Below are positions 30,041 through 39,890 of a stretch of DNA of 64,000 bases, piece by piece. A program made the position numbers and the translations under genes. The stretch is taken from positions 68,480,379 through 68,544,378 of the forward strand of contig OY755236.1 in NCBI GenBank assembly GCA_963576725.1, read 5' to 3'. The stretch comes from Azorinus chamasolen (Eukaryota > Mollusca > Bivalvia > Cardiida > Solecurtidae). Within the stretch, counting starts at the first letter, position 1. The number at the start of each line of letters is the position of its first letter. Below the pieces are notes generated by a model. That model was not told the DNA's origin and searched no databases. It saw only the letters and a list, made by a program, of their open reading frames with translations.

Positions 30041-30126
30041 TTCCTGCAATTGCTTAATGCATGGCAAGGTAATGCAGAACGTTCCTACAGGAGTCCGGGT
30101 CTACTCTGTTTGCAAATGCGTGAAAA
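30041..30126. mobile_element. Chimeric F2/F1 element
   Basis: Left part is an F2 stem arm (TGCTTAATGCATGG, AATGCAGAACG), then the apex TTCCTACAGGAG, then an F1 right arm (TCCGGGTCTACTCTGTTTGC, AAATGCGTGAAAA). The switch falls on the apex word common to both families. Confidence 0.65.
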
Positions 30127-30209
30127 AGAAAGGTTTTACCTTTATAAGCATTTAAATTATTGTTTTCCTAAAATTGTCAAACTTGTTGTTTCTTCTTTCA
30201 TATTTATTG

Positions 30210-30300
30210 TAAATCACTTTCAGAGTGTGTAACATTATAGATCCTGATAAGACGCCGAGTTACTCTGTGTCTAATCTGGATCCAAACTGTTTTTCAAATA
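30210..30300. mobile_element. F3 core
   Basis: GATCCTGATAAGACGCCGAG, TTACTC, TGTGTCTAATCTGGATCCAA then ACTGTTT. Outer ends missing. Confidence 0.6.
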
Positions 30301-30360
30301 TAAACACGATCTCGCCCAATATTACAGTTTAGGCGATATCTCATCCGTTCTGTCTGGACA

Positions 30361-30490
30361 GCTGGGTCCAGCTTTTTAGTTGAGTCTGAGTTTGTTCTCA
30401 AGCTTCTGATTGGTCAGAGTTGAGCCAAAAACTGAAATCTGACTAATCAAGAACTTGAGAACGAACTCAGATTCAACTAAAAGGTTTTTT
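30361..30490. repeat. F7 hairpin, second copy
   Basis: GCTGGGTCCAGCTTTTTAGT, GAGTTTGTTCTCAAGCTTCT, GATTGGTCAG; returning arm TCTGACTAATCAAGAACTTG, AGAACGAACTCAGATTCAAC. More drift than the 29,667 copy. Confidence 0.65.
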
Positions 30491-30600
30491 AAGCATGGAT
30501 ACTAATCCTTATATACATGTATTTATAGTTGCAAAGAGTTTGAATCTTGATCGGACACGATATAACTTGGGGTCTTTTGTTTGCTATTTGACCAGTAAAT

Positions 30601-30985
30601 TTAACCCTTTATATGATGAATATTCATATAAGACGTATTACTGTATGAATATTACACAGTAAAACAACTCTAAACCGGACTTCTAGTAGAGAAGGGAATT
30701 TAGATACTTATAGGCAGGTGGTTACTTAATGCTGGACGAAAGATATACAGAAAGCTCCTATCTAGAATTTCATACTGCATTAAGCTGTCCCCTGTCACCA
30801 AGACCGATATTTATACTAAATTGGACGTCCGGTTCTGTAATGGCACATGGTCACTCTGAGTCCAAGAAATGTTGGCCATGGCAAAAGCTGCAGAACCAGA
30901 TATATTTGATACCGTAAGTAAACAGAGCAGAACCTGATCAGACGGCTCCTATAGGAACCGTTCACTGTGTTTAGAAAAGACGTAC
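30601..30985. mobile_element. F1 MITE split by an F2 insertion
   Basis: F1 left 30,601-30,654 (TTAACCCTTTATATGATGAA) and F1 centre from 30,840 (TAATGGCACATGG, CATGGCAAAAGCTG, TAAGTAAACAGAGCAGAACC, CAGACGGCTCCTATAGGAAC) surround an F2 at 30,655-30,839 (CAGTAAAACAACTCTAAACC, GGCAGGTGGTTACTTAATGC, CATTAAGCTGTCCCCTG, GTCCGGTTCTGTA). F1 stops at the stem's far arm. Confidence 0.75.
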
Positions 30986-30995
30986 ACGGCAAATG

Positions 30996-31262
30996 TTAAA
31001 CCCTTTCGCTTCCACTTACAAGTATGTGGCCAATTTACTCATTAATCCGTTTCTTCTCTGTCTCTCATCAGGATCCAAACTGTTTGATACTGTTGTTTTG
31101 GTTTTGGAATGAAAAGGGAAGAGGGACGACTATGATTTCCACATTAGCATGGTACTTTGAGCAAAATATTTTCTTTTATCGTAAAAGGAACGGTATGATT
31201 AGATCCAGATTATATCAAAGCAAACACGCTCAGACCCTGATCAGGCGGCTCTATAGGAGACC
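30996..31262. mobile_element. Fragments of F3 and F1
   Basis: 30,996-31,090: AACCCTTTCGCTTCCA, CTCTCATCAGGATCCAAACT, an F3 with the apex deleted. 31,190-31,262: ATGATTAGATCCAGATTATA, AAAGCAAACACGCTCAGACC, CAGGCGGCTCTATAGGAG, a truncated F1. Confidence 0.55.
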
Positions 31263-31277
31263 GATCTTATTTGAACG

Positions 31278-31555
31278 TTCAGATAAGCGTGTATTCGGAT
31301 TAGCGAGTGTTCGGATTAGCGAGTATTCAGATTAGCGTGAATTCGGATTAGCGTGTATTCGAATTAACGAGTATTCGGATTAGCGAGTGTTCGGATTAGC
31401 GAGTATTCAGTTTAGCGTGTATTCGGATTAGCGAGTATTCGGATTAGCGTGTGTTCGAATTAGCGTGTATTCAGATTAGCGATTATTCGGATTAGCGAGT
31501 ATTCGGATCAACGAGTGTTCGGATTAGCGAGTGTTTGAATTAATGAGTGTTTGGA
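31278..31555. repeat. 16-bp minisatellite
   Basis: About 17 copies of GTATTCGGATTAGCGA with A/G and T/G variants over 278 bases. The unit resembles the terminus GGTTTGGATTAGCGAAGTGT found in F2-subtype elements (36,978 and 47,727), suggesting it grew from such an end. Confidence 0.88.
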
Positions 31556-31849
31556 CATTCGAGGATATACCGTCACATACTTGCGTGTGGTACAATAAGT
31601 AGGGATGGATATTTACTCAGTATCATATAACAGCACTAATCGTAAAATTAGAAATTAGTTCTATAAATGATATTCGCTGCTTGTATTTATGAACAACAGT
31701 TGTCTGTGGGTTTTTTTTTGTTTTGTATCATAGAGAGGACTTGCTCAGTATCATATAACAGCACTTAGCCAAAGGCATTGATAAAATGAGTAAATAAAAC
31801 TCTCTTAGAAAAACAACCCTCCTAGTAATCAGTCTTCAACAAATCCTAT

Positions 31850-32095
31850 AGAATCCGTCTCAATGAAACCACTCTATGTTGGTGACCACTCTTTATAAAC
31901 GTCTTATGACAATTATCAGGGATACTATTACAGCATAGGGATCGATGGCGAAACAGTAGAAACATTAATGCAGGACAAAATTAATCCAATAGGAGCTTTC
32001 TGCATACCCCTTGTCCTGCATTAAGCCATCACTTTTTTTAAGAATCCAGACTAATCTTTAGTTTGAGTGATCGTATTAGCGAGACGTCACTCTTT
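31850..32095. mobile_element. Degraded F4 followed by an F2-subtype element
   Basis: 31,850-31,955: AACCACTCTATGTTGGTGAC, CACTCTTTATAAACGTCTTA, CAGCATAGGG, a decayed F4. 31,960-32,095: ATTAATGCAGGACAAAATTA, AATAGGAGCTTTCTGCATAC, CTTGTCCTGCATTAAGCCAT and terminus TTTGAGTGATCGTATTAGCG. Confidence 0.55.
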
Positions 32096-33002
32096 TTAAC
32101 GCGCTTTTATGAATGACTGAAAGCCCTTAAGCCTCATTTATAAGCACACTTGCTCGAATACATGTTTTACATTTGACGGGGTGCTTCTGCAGTAATCATT
32201 TTGCCAATGTGATATTTGGAGAAATGTGATGTACACGCTGGATCTACACAGTTTGTCGATTAGCCTACGCACATGGTTTTGGACGCTAGACACAAATCGT
32301 TAAATCATTACCCTACTTATCGCGACCTGATGCAAATTCACTGAAACGGGGTTGAGTTAAGTCGGGTACAACCAGTAAGTCCTGGTTCGTGTGGATCGGT
32401 AGCTCAGTGGTTTCTACCAATACCAAAAACACCAAATGTACGTATGTCATTATATGAATTAAACTAATTAATATTTATGGTGTCATTATTTCTTTTATAT
32501 ATATTTATTAAGTATAGGTTTAAACGAACTGGAAGAAGGCAGAGCCTGTCAAATATCAAACTTTGGGCAAGCATTAAATTATTACTCGTTAAAAGGTGTA
32601 GCTGTTATTACTTTATTTACTCTGATTTATCGTTGATCTCCTTGAACTGCATTTGTAACTTTTACTCTGAATAGCTCGGATTAATTGTTTCGAGTGATTA
32701 CAGAATATCTGTAATAGTCTTTGGTTGACTGTAAAATTACTGAATTGTTTAGAGTTTCAGGGAACAAATTAACCACAACACCTCTTTGAGAAACCTCAAT
32801 GGAAATAACAGAGTAATCGAACTGAAAGGACCTTTACTTCTCATTTGGCATACCTTTGTGTTTTATCGATCAAGGGTGATAATATATATCTGAACAATAA
32901 CCCTCAGTTCCCAATGGAGTAACACTTGGGACACGGTTAATTCAGGTCCTTGTGTCATTGTATTTGATGTATGAGTTCAATTCTAAGTAAGGAAATTGAC
33001 AT
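32096..33002. other. Unannotated stretch
   Basis: No gene recognised. A lone tRNA A-box-like word TAGCTCAGTGG at 32,399-32,412 has no partner B box. F1-like words (ATTAATATTTATGGTGTCAT, TATTTCTTTTATATATATTT) at 32,465-32,505 are a decayed F1 arm. Confidence 0.4.
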
Positions 33003-33112
33003 TAACCCATTAGTGTCCAGTGTCCCTTAAGAAGGACATAGGCAAACTATGCAGACCCATATCAGAGAGAACCATGAAGGGCCCTCTAATAAGGGTCTGC
33101 ACTTTTTGCTGA
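33003..33112. mobile_element. F1-like hairpin fragment at the left edge of the duplication
   Basis: TTAACCCATTAGTGTCCAGT, GGCAAACTATGCAGACCCAT, ATCAGAGAG..CCTCTAATAAGGGTCTGCAC, TTTTTGCTG. It ends 25 bases before the duplicated unit starts. Confidence 0.5.
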
Positions 33113-33462
33113 ATCCATCGATGTCAACTATTTGGTTCACTGTGACTGTAACCCCTTACATGTTAACATGAAAATGGATGAGTTCCAAAATAAGATCTGG
33201 ACGGGTTTCCTTAAATAATAGGGGTATACATGTGTTAAATAGGATATTGAAATAGAACCGCCCATGGGATTTGGAAGTCCAATTAATGTGCAGACATACG
33301 CGTAAAAACCACTTTAGCGTAGATAAGTATCGAAAATGTTTCAGCAAGTAAATGTTGGAATCATCTTTTCCGAAAACAAACAGACCACGAAATAGACATT
33401 TTAATTACATGTATTAGTAAGTTCACGTGTTCTCTGGGTCATTAAATGGAAAATAATTCCAG

Positions 33463-33769
33463 TTACAGTAAAACCTTCTAAACCGGACGTTCAAATTAGT
33501 ATCAATACCGGTCTGTACAACAGATGGGAGCTTAACGCAGGGTGAAAGTCATACAGAAAGCTCCCGAAAGAAACTTCTAAATTCGTCTTTTCTAAAACTC
33601 CAGTAGAATCTGTCTTAAGCGACCATCAAAAAGAAGACTATGATTCTGTAAGGCAGGTGGTTGCTTAATACAGGGCAAAAGTATTTGCCCTGTATTAAGC
33701 AACCACCTGTTATTTAAGATTCCTTTGTCCCAATTAATATAAGGTCGCATAAAACGGGTTCTAGTGTAT
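33463..33769. mobile_element. Two F2 elements, one beside or inside the other
   Basis: 33,463-33,597: CAGTAAAACCTTCTAAACCG and the left stem arm only. 33,598-33,769: CCAGTAGAATCTGTCTTAAG, GGCAGGTGGTTGCTTAATAC, GGGCAAAAGTATTTGCCC apex, arm to CAACCACCTG, terminus ACGGGTTCTAGTGTA. The second uses the CAGTAGAACCTGTCTTAAGC end type. Copy in unit 2 at 44,270-44,577. Confidence 0.75.
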
Positions 33770-33940
33770 GTTCTGTAACCATACAGAGTACACAGAATTA
33801 GCACATGAATAACCCGAGCTACCTATAACGTGCAGTCACATCTTACACTTTAAGTGTTGAATATTCATAGTGGAACGGTCCTTCAGTGTGTAACAATAGA
33901 GTCCGTTCAATAGGCTATGAAGGAGTTAACTTTGATAGAC

Positions 33941-34146
33941 AGTAAAACCTCTCTATAATGACCACTAAATTGTGTTAATTAGTTGATATATTAGGGCAGG
34001 TGGCTGCTTAATGCAATGTGAAAGTGAAACAGAACGCTCCTATAGGAGCGTTCTATTTTACTTTCACCTTGCTTTAAGCAACCACGTGCCTTTAACACAA
34101 AATACTTGATGTAATTTAGTGGCCGTTATAGAGAGGTTTTACTGTA
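33941..34146. mobile_element. F2 palindromic MITE, nearly perfect
   Basis: GACAGTAAAACCTCTCTATA to TATAGAGAGGTTTTACTGTA, apex GCTCCTATAGGAGC. The unit 2 copy (44,742-44,936) has lost 13 bases of the left stem arm after GCTTAATGCAATGT. Confidence 0.85.
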
Positions 34147-34149
34147 CCT

Positions 34150-34437
34150 TTTTTTACTGAAAAACAGTGTATACCCTGATCAGAGGGCTCCTCTAGGAGC
34201 CGTCTGATCTAGGTCTGCAAATATGAGACAACTACTTCCCTCATTCAAAATACTACAGTGACGACTAACCAGTAGTATAATTGTAACACTGACACTGGAT
34301 CGAAAAAGAGTCAGATCTTTCATAAGTTCATAAGCAAACAGAGCAGACCCCACAGGATCATTTCCTTCCGGAGCCGTCTGATTTGGGTCTATTCTGTTTG
34401 TAAATGCGTGAAAAGCGTTTATATGAGGGAAAAGTTA
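34150..34437. mobile_element. F1 MITE, rearranged with two stems
   Basis: 34,155-34,215 has one F1 core (GTGTATACCCTGATCAGAGG, CTCCTCTAGGAG, CCGTCTGATCTAGGTCTG); 34,316-34,437 has a second (CATAAGCAAACAGAGCAGAC, GGAGCCGTCTGATTTGGGTC, GCGTTTATATGAGGGAAAAG). Probably two partial copies. Both recur in unit 2. Confidence 0.65.
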
Positions 34438-34446
34438 AACATCCAC

Positions 34447-34660
34447 AAAGTTCCAGATAAGATGCGTAAATTAAAACATTTTCAAGAATAACTTCTTTAT
34501 TTCTCCGCCAAACCCTATACATATGACCACTCTTTAGACCAACCCCTATTCTGTGACCACTCTTTAGAATCCTCTCTTTGAGACGGTTCTAAAGAGTGGT
34601 CACAGTACAGGGTTTGGTGAAGAAATGATGCTTTTAGTATCTGCGTACGCACTTTATCTG
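34447..34660. mobile_element. F4 MITE with internal duplication
   Basis: TTCCAGATAAGATGCGTAAA, CTCCGCCAAACCCTATACAT, then GACCACTCTTTAGACCAACC and again GACCACTCTTTAGAATCCTC, apex with TTTGAGACGG, arm TTCTAAAGAGTGGTCACAGT, AGGGTTTGGTG. One arm segment is doubled. Copy at 45,238-45,440. Confidence 0.75.
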
Positions 34661-34745
34661 TATGTTTTGTTCTCTTGCTTTTAAAGGCCCCACTATTTAT
34701 CTATAAAGTGTTTGCCTTTGAGAAGATTTAATGTACTCCCAGGAT

Positions 34746-34992
34746 TAACCCTTCGCTTGCTGAATTTTAAAATGCAGTTCTCCTTCTTTACCTATGCCCT
34801 GTTGTATAATTACATATATCTTCACTGTGTACAAGTGTTTCGCTGTGCAATCACTGCAGTGGAGTGCACTCGTTGCACAATCAACTTGTAAATAGTGCAG
34901 ACCCTGATGAGACAGCTCCTACAGGAGCTGTCTCATCTGGGTATTCACTATTTACAGGTAGGTATATTGACGTGAATAGCTAGTGAAGGGTT
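34746..34992. mobile_element. F6 piggyBac-like MITE, reference copy
   Basis: TTAACCCTTCGCTTGCTG to AGCTAGTGAAGGGTTTA. Includes a short inverted pair GTGCAATCACTG/CAGTGGAGTGCAC, then GTAAATAGTGCAGACCCTGA, TGAGACAGCTCCTACAGGAG, CTGTCTCATCTGGGTATTCA, CTATTTACAG. Unit 2 copy at 45,531-45,777. Confidence 0.8.
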
Positions 34993-35039
34993 TAGAGGAA
35001 ATGCGGTGTTAGTCTTGTTTCACAAAGTCTGTCCAATTA

Positions 35040-35170
35040 GTAATCTCAATTAATCATTTGAATGCGGGAAACGAGTGTATTTTCATTTGCAAACAGTGTA
35101 GACCCAGACCAGATGACTCCTAGATGAGCCCTCTGATCAGGGTCTGCACTGATTTTCGCGCAACCCCCTT
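35040..35170. mobile_element. F1-related hairpin
   Basis: AACCATTTGAATGCGGGAAA-like left flank, TTTGCAAACAGTGTAGACCC, AGACCAGATGACTCCTAGAT, GAGCCCTCTGATCAGGGTCT, GCACTGATTTTCGCG. Ends differ from F1. Copy at 45,840-45,955. Confidence 0.6.
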
Positions 35171-35604
35171 TTGCATATTTTACTCGCTCATAGTCTGTGA
35201 ACTCTACCAATAAACATTTATATTATGTGAAACCTACCAGTAACCAATGATGGACCATTCCACTCTGTTATGGTCAATAATTGGAATAATCATAATGCTT
35301 TTAAAATGTCCTATCATTAGACGTTTTACGTTTAATAGAAACACAAGCACAGTGTCTTGAACAGTACTGATCTTGTAATAGGCAGGGTTAAACGGATCTG
35401 AATCCAGACTATGTAAAAGCTGCCCGAATGTCCCGATAGTGAATTACGGGTAAAACACAATCAATTGAATCCTGGTGCTTTGAACTGCCCATTTTAGTAA
35501 TATCTCCCTCAGGAGGGTATGCCAATATGTTACAAATGTATTTGTGAAAGGCCCTGTTATATGCACCTAACACTCCATTAACTTAATGGTACTAGCATGC
35601 AGTA

Positions 35605-35812
35605 CAACAGAACCTGTCTTAAGCGGTCATTAAACAAGATGTCTAACTAAGGGTCTCTAAGATAGCAAGTAGCATAATGCAAAGCTGAAAGTAATGCAGA
35701 AAGCTCCTGTTGGGGCTTTCTGCATTACGTTTGCCTTGCACTAAGCAACTACCTGTTTTAAGCCCCCTTTGTTTAATAAATGAATGGTGGCTAAAGACAG
35801 GTTCTACTGTAG
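35605..35812. mobile_element. F2 MITE, CTGTCTTAAGC end type
   Basis: ACAGAACCTGTCTTAAGCGG to GCTAAAGACAGGTTCTACTG; stem GCAAGTAGCATAATGCAAAG, AATGCAGAAAGCTCCTGTTG, arm GGGGCTTTCTGCATTACGTT, AAGCAACTACCTG. Unit 2 copy 46,388-46,590 carries a few stem changes. Confidence 0.8.
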
Positions 35813-35947
35813 TCAGGGATCTCACGCTTTTCTTCTGTATATATGTATTAAATTCTGATCAGCAATCACGCTCTGTACGTTCTCTTTGTAATTAGTGAGA
35901 CAATCACAACCTGTGATTTGTTTCTGGGCTAAATGCACTGGGCATTT

Positions 35948-36204
35948 CAACCCTCTATCCGTTCTATATTTAGTCAAAATTTTAATAAATGCTGAATATT
36001 CATGGTCAAAATAGTTACAAATGTATAATGAGATATGGACGGTGGAACATTGTGGCCATTTTAGAAACTAAAGAAACAACTCTATCAAATTTGATTATCA
36101 AACAAAGCAGACCCTGATCAGACGTCTCCTACATGAGCCGTCTGATCAGGGTCTTCTCTGTTTGCAAATATGTGAAAAGGCGTTTATATGAAGCAAATGG
36201 TTAA
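35948..36204. mobile_element. F1 MITE with fully matched stem
   Basis: CAACCCTCTATCCGTTC to GAAGCAAATGGTTAA. GCAGACCCTGATCAGACG and CGTCTGATCAGGGTCTTCTC match without the usual T.T mismatch. Unit 2 copy 46,729-46,978 is also matched. Confidence 0.8.
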
Positions 36205-36737
36205 AAAGAATGCACTTTAGTAAAACTGATAAATTATACGCAATTGGGAAAACAGAAACGGTAAAAACAAAGTTCGAGTAGTAAATAGACACAAGCACTA
36301 TTTTTGCTGCAAAGCATACTTTAATTGGATGCCCATCCCAATACACATGGGAATGTTATAATAGACACATGAATGTATACAAATACAACATATGAATAAC
36401 GCTTTATTGACTAAATTGTCTGCCCTATCACAAAATCAATTATTGACATCTTCCACAATAATGATACCTTCTAACAACGCGTTAATCATATAAAACAAGG
36501 GACCCGGTCTTAACATAGCGGGAACATTTGAATAAAAAACGTGAGCAAAAAGTAATGAAGTTCATTCATCAGAGGATAATGCAGATATGTGATTTACGTC
36601 AAACAATTATTCTGTTTTATTCTGATGGATATATATCATCGCTAACCCCAAATTTTTGTAAACAAATATTGGTAACGTTTTGAAAAACGATGGCGACTGT
36701 GTAATGCAGGGTGAAAGTCAATCATCCTGCCAGTTTG

Positions 36738-37010
36738 TTAACTCGTTCGCTAATGAATAATGATACGTCAGCTGACCACTTCATGAATATTTATTAACTT
36801 AATTTCTTAAAGGTACATTTCAGGAATGTTTTACCTAGATAAAAATTATATGATCATATTTACATAATGCCATGACAGGGCAACCCCTAAACAGACTCCT
36901 GACTCCTATATAGGACTCCTAAAGGTGACTCCTATAGTCACCTGCCGAAAACTTCTAAATTGTTCTTTACTTTTAAGGTTTGGATTAGCGAAGTGTGACT
37001 ATACAATCAG
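36738..37010. mobile_element. Probable F1-left/F2-right composite
   Basis: TTAACTCGTTCGCTAATGAA and TTCATGAATATTTATTAACT are F1-like; after several CTCCTATAG words the sequence becomes AGTCACCTGCCGAAAACTTC and ends GGTTTGGATTAGCGAAGTGT, an F2-subtype terminus. Unit 2 copy 47,515-47,745 is shorter in the CTCCTATAG part. Confidence 0.45.
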
Positions 37011-37929
37011 CGTCTCGATAAGTTCTTCATCTAGAGCTACGGAAAAAGGCATCACTAAAATATTAATCGTAATGGCGGATGTTCTTCAGCTGTAAATTAT
37101 CTGCCCTGACAGATAAACACAAAGGTGTACCAAAAGAGAAGTAGGTCCTTTCAGTTGGATTACCCTGTTATTGCTCTTGTATTTCAATGAGATGTGGTAA
37201 ATTGATTTGATATTTAAAGAATGATCATTTTCTTTGAATTATAAACATTTTGACTTTAAAAAAAAAGAGATGGTGAAAAAAGCGGTGTTTGTAAAACAGG
37301 TATGCCCCATTAGTAAAAGGCCTGTAGTTATGATCTTTGATCTTGAAATGTGACCTTGGCCTTGGTATGGTACATGTACAATGCAAAAGATGATACAGTT
37401 GTCGTATCGAAATATGAGAATGTAAAAAGGGTAACAATAACGCCACTCACTCCCGGCCCAGCTTACACGATCAACTTTTACATTGAAATCCAATATTCAC
37501 AGTAAGAGGTGAAATTAGCCGTTCTGTAACCTGTGCAATTATTCCTGCAATAATACATTAACACTTTCAACACTGAATTTGAGTTTAACGATAGAGTCTA
37601 TATGAAAGGCTTAAACTTGATAGAGGGTTTTGTTTTAAAAGGCAAACCTTACAGAGTAAAGACCCTGAGCAGATGGTTCCTATAGGAGCCATCTGGTCTG
37701 GATCTACACTATTTCAAATGCCAATGCATGTGCTCTCCGCGTTCAAAGGTTTGAATATCAATTGTTAGGTAATTTTCTATTCCTGTGTAATAACTGATAT
37801 TTAAATAGGGCATGTATACTTTAGCTTGCATCATCCACGCAACAAACCGCGTCCAGGTGGTCATTCGTGGATCAAATGCCTGTGAGAAAAAACGTTGAAC
37901 AAGAATTAATCAAACAAGAGTCCGATCAA

Positions 37930-38163
37930 GAAATACAGTTAACCCTTAAAGTATGTACATGCATGTAAAAATTAGTGTTTGTATAAATATTAATAATACG
38001 AAATTTATAATGGCATTTGAAAACATAAGTTTTGGGGCAGAGCAGAAATTAAGAATCAGATTAATATATAATAAATTCTATAATCAAACGAAGCAAGCTT
38101 CTTATCCAGGTCTACTATATCTGCAAATGTGTTTAAATGCGTATCTAACAATCAAAGGGTTAT
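37930..38163. mobile_element. F1 remnant whose end supplies the GPCR stop codon
   Basis: GTTAACCCTTAAAGTATGTA at one end and CAATCAAAGGGTTATGG at the other; inside AATATTAATAATACGAAATT, TAATGGCATTTGAAAACATA, and GGTCTACTATATCTGCAAAT survive. The GGGTTA end overlaps the receptor's stop codon on the minus strand at 38,160-38,162. Confidence 0.7.
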
Positions 38164-39890
38164 GGGTGTGCCATTCCGTTTGCACAACTAGGGCTCTCAC
38201 TTAAGCTTGTTCTTCTAGTTGACTCTGAATACCTGGTTTTACTCGGCCGCAGAAGGAGACTGAATAGCTTCAAACCCCTTTGGTTACACACAAATGCTAA
38301 AAATATGAAAACCCCGATCCCCGCATTTAGAATAATGAAAATATACTCCAACACCTCTACCCCCGTAAAGAAATACAAAAATCCAAATATCCATGTTAAG
38401 CCTGTAAGCGTAGAGAGTTTGATATATATTTTAGCATAATTTCTATGTTTACTGCTGTTTGCGTCAATTTTCGGCATCTTACTGATAGTGATTATAACGG
38501 AAAGGAAAAACAAGAAATTAGTAAGAATGATAACACCGACTGGCAAAGCAAAGGAAAAGCCAACCATATGATAACTGGATATGTAACAGATATGTCCGCC
38601 ATACCCTAAGTCATTGTTTTCGGTTGAGCTCACGGCAATTGTCACAGCTACAGGAATGCATGAGATGATTATGCAATAAACAGTGTAAGCAAGGGTTGTC
38701 TTCGCTATACTGGAGCCAATCGACTTCTCTCTGAGAGATTTAAACACCCTAAACATATGCAAGGAACAAACATTCATCCACATTATGGCCATGAGCCAAA
38801 AGAAGTGAACCAAAACACCCACGACCTTGCATCCCCAATCTACAACTTGCGCCTGCCCCGATCCGAACTGGAACAATATTTGTGCAATAATAAGATTTAA
38901 AGTGAGCATAATATTATTTATACCCGGCTGTGTCCGTAATTCCTTAAACAAAGCGTATGTGATCAAGGTCATTATCGAGCAAAACACAGACACGCAAGTG
39001 CATACAAGGGAGAGAATGCCTTGTGGCAAATCTTGTTGCACTGCTCTCTTGTCATGTCTCGGAAATCTTAGCATTAATGCTTTGTTTATATCTTCGAAAA
39101 GATTTTTACACACAAAAATTGTTTCATTCTGACTAGCTTGGTCGGGAATCTCTACGTAGCTTGATTTTGTTACATTAGTGTCTATATCTTTAAGGCTTAC
39201 TCCCCAAGTGAACCATTCAGTGTCCAAATCTGAAAGCGGAATTCCAACAAGAGGACACACTTTAGGGAGAATCATGACCTCTACTAACTCTATTTTCTGT
39301 CCATCCTCATCATCATCGTCCTCCTCCTCACTAAACAAATCTTTCAAATCGTTAAGTTGAATAAGAATATCACCATGGATTGAATCGAACAGTAACACTT
39401 CTTCATCAAAAATATGTGTTCCATTTTGTCCCTCTAACATTTGAAGTTCTGCCATGACGAAAGATGCATGGAAATCAAAGTGCTTATTTAAAAACCCACC
39501 TTTCACTGTCACTGTGTTGTTTCCTAATGACAAGAATTCGTCTACAAACGATGATTTTACTCTATTATTTACAGGAATATACATATCAATTTGTACAAGG
39601 AAGTACTCGTACGACAGATGTTCTCCTTGCCTATTCCTTACACCAGTAGTTTTAAGGAATACACGACTTTGTGCGCTGTGTTTAGGAATACCCATCATTT
39701 CCTTCCAGTTTCGTATGAACATGTTTAAACTTTCCGGTAGATGTGTGATATCTTTTGGATAGAGTTCCTGCAAGGGCACTAACTTCATATAAAACCTGTA
39801 TCGTACTCCTGCTACAGATTCGAAGAGACCGACGCATTGGCCATTTGTGTATTCTCTGGGAGGAAAACAAGTAATGTTTCTGCACACGTC
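38160..39890 (-). CDS. Methuselah/adhesion-like (7tm_2) GPCR, copy 1, exon 2
   Basis: Encodes 576 residues, the C-terminal part of a predicted 934-residue cell-surface receptor. I set the start at 39,890 because TCGTCTTTCAG there is a good acceptor and its phase (0) matches the donor of exon 1; the frame stays open 22 codons further into the intron. In the full protein: ectodomain with NxS/T sites and an acidic run at about 546-555, then seven helices, TM1 about 649-673 to TM7 about 871-893, with the class B TM6 motif TGLTWIFGF (WIFGF 858-862), a Cys at the top of TM3 and one in ECL2 for the usual disulfide. No GPS cleavage motif is visible, favouring a Methuselah-type over a GAIN-bearing adhesion receptor. 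It ends ..MAHP with the stop in an F1 terminal repeat. Differs from copy 2 at 9 residues. Confidence 0.88.
   Translation of the reverse strand, partial: DVCRNITCFPPREYTNGQCVGLFESVAGVRYRFYMKLVPLQELYPKDITHLPESLNMFIRNWKEMMGIPKHSAQSRVFLKTTGVRNRQGEHLSYEYFLVQIDMYIPVNNRVKSSFVDEFLSLGNNTVTVKGGFLNKHFDFHASFVMAELQMLEGQNGTHIFDEEVLLFDSIHGDILIQLNDLKDLFSEEEDDDDEDGQKIELVEVMILPKVCPLVGIPLSDLDTEWFTWGVSLKDIDTNVTKSSYVEIPDQASQNETIFVCKNLFEDINKALMLRFPRHDKRAVQQDLPQGILSLVCTCVSVFCSIMTLITYALFKELRTQPGINNIMLTLNLIIAQILFQFGSGQAQVVDWGCKVVGVLVHFFWLMAIMWMNVCSLHMFRVFKSLREKSIGSSIAKTTLAYTVYCIIISCIPVAVTIAVSSTENNDLGYGGHICYISSYHMVGFSFALPVGVIILTNFLFFLSVIITISKMPKIDANSSKHRNYAKIYIKLSTLTGLTWIFGFLYFFTGVEVLEYIFIILNAGIGVFIFLAFVCNQRGLKLFSLLLRPSKTRYSESTRRTSLSESPSCANGMAHP

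Noticed and set aside
32399..32412. tRNA A-box-like TAGCTCAGTGG
   Set aside because: No B box or cloverleaf follows; at most a SINE fragment.
39178..39762. Frames on the strand opposite the receptor exons, including a poly-Ser stretch
   Set aside because: Antisense shadows; the Ser run is the complement of the receptor's Asp/Glu codons.
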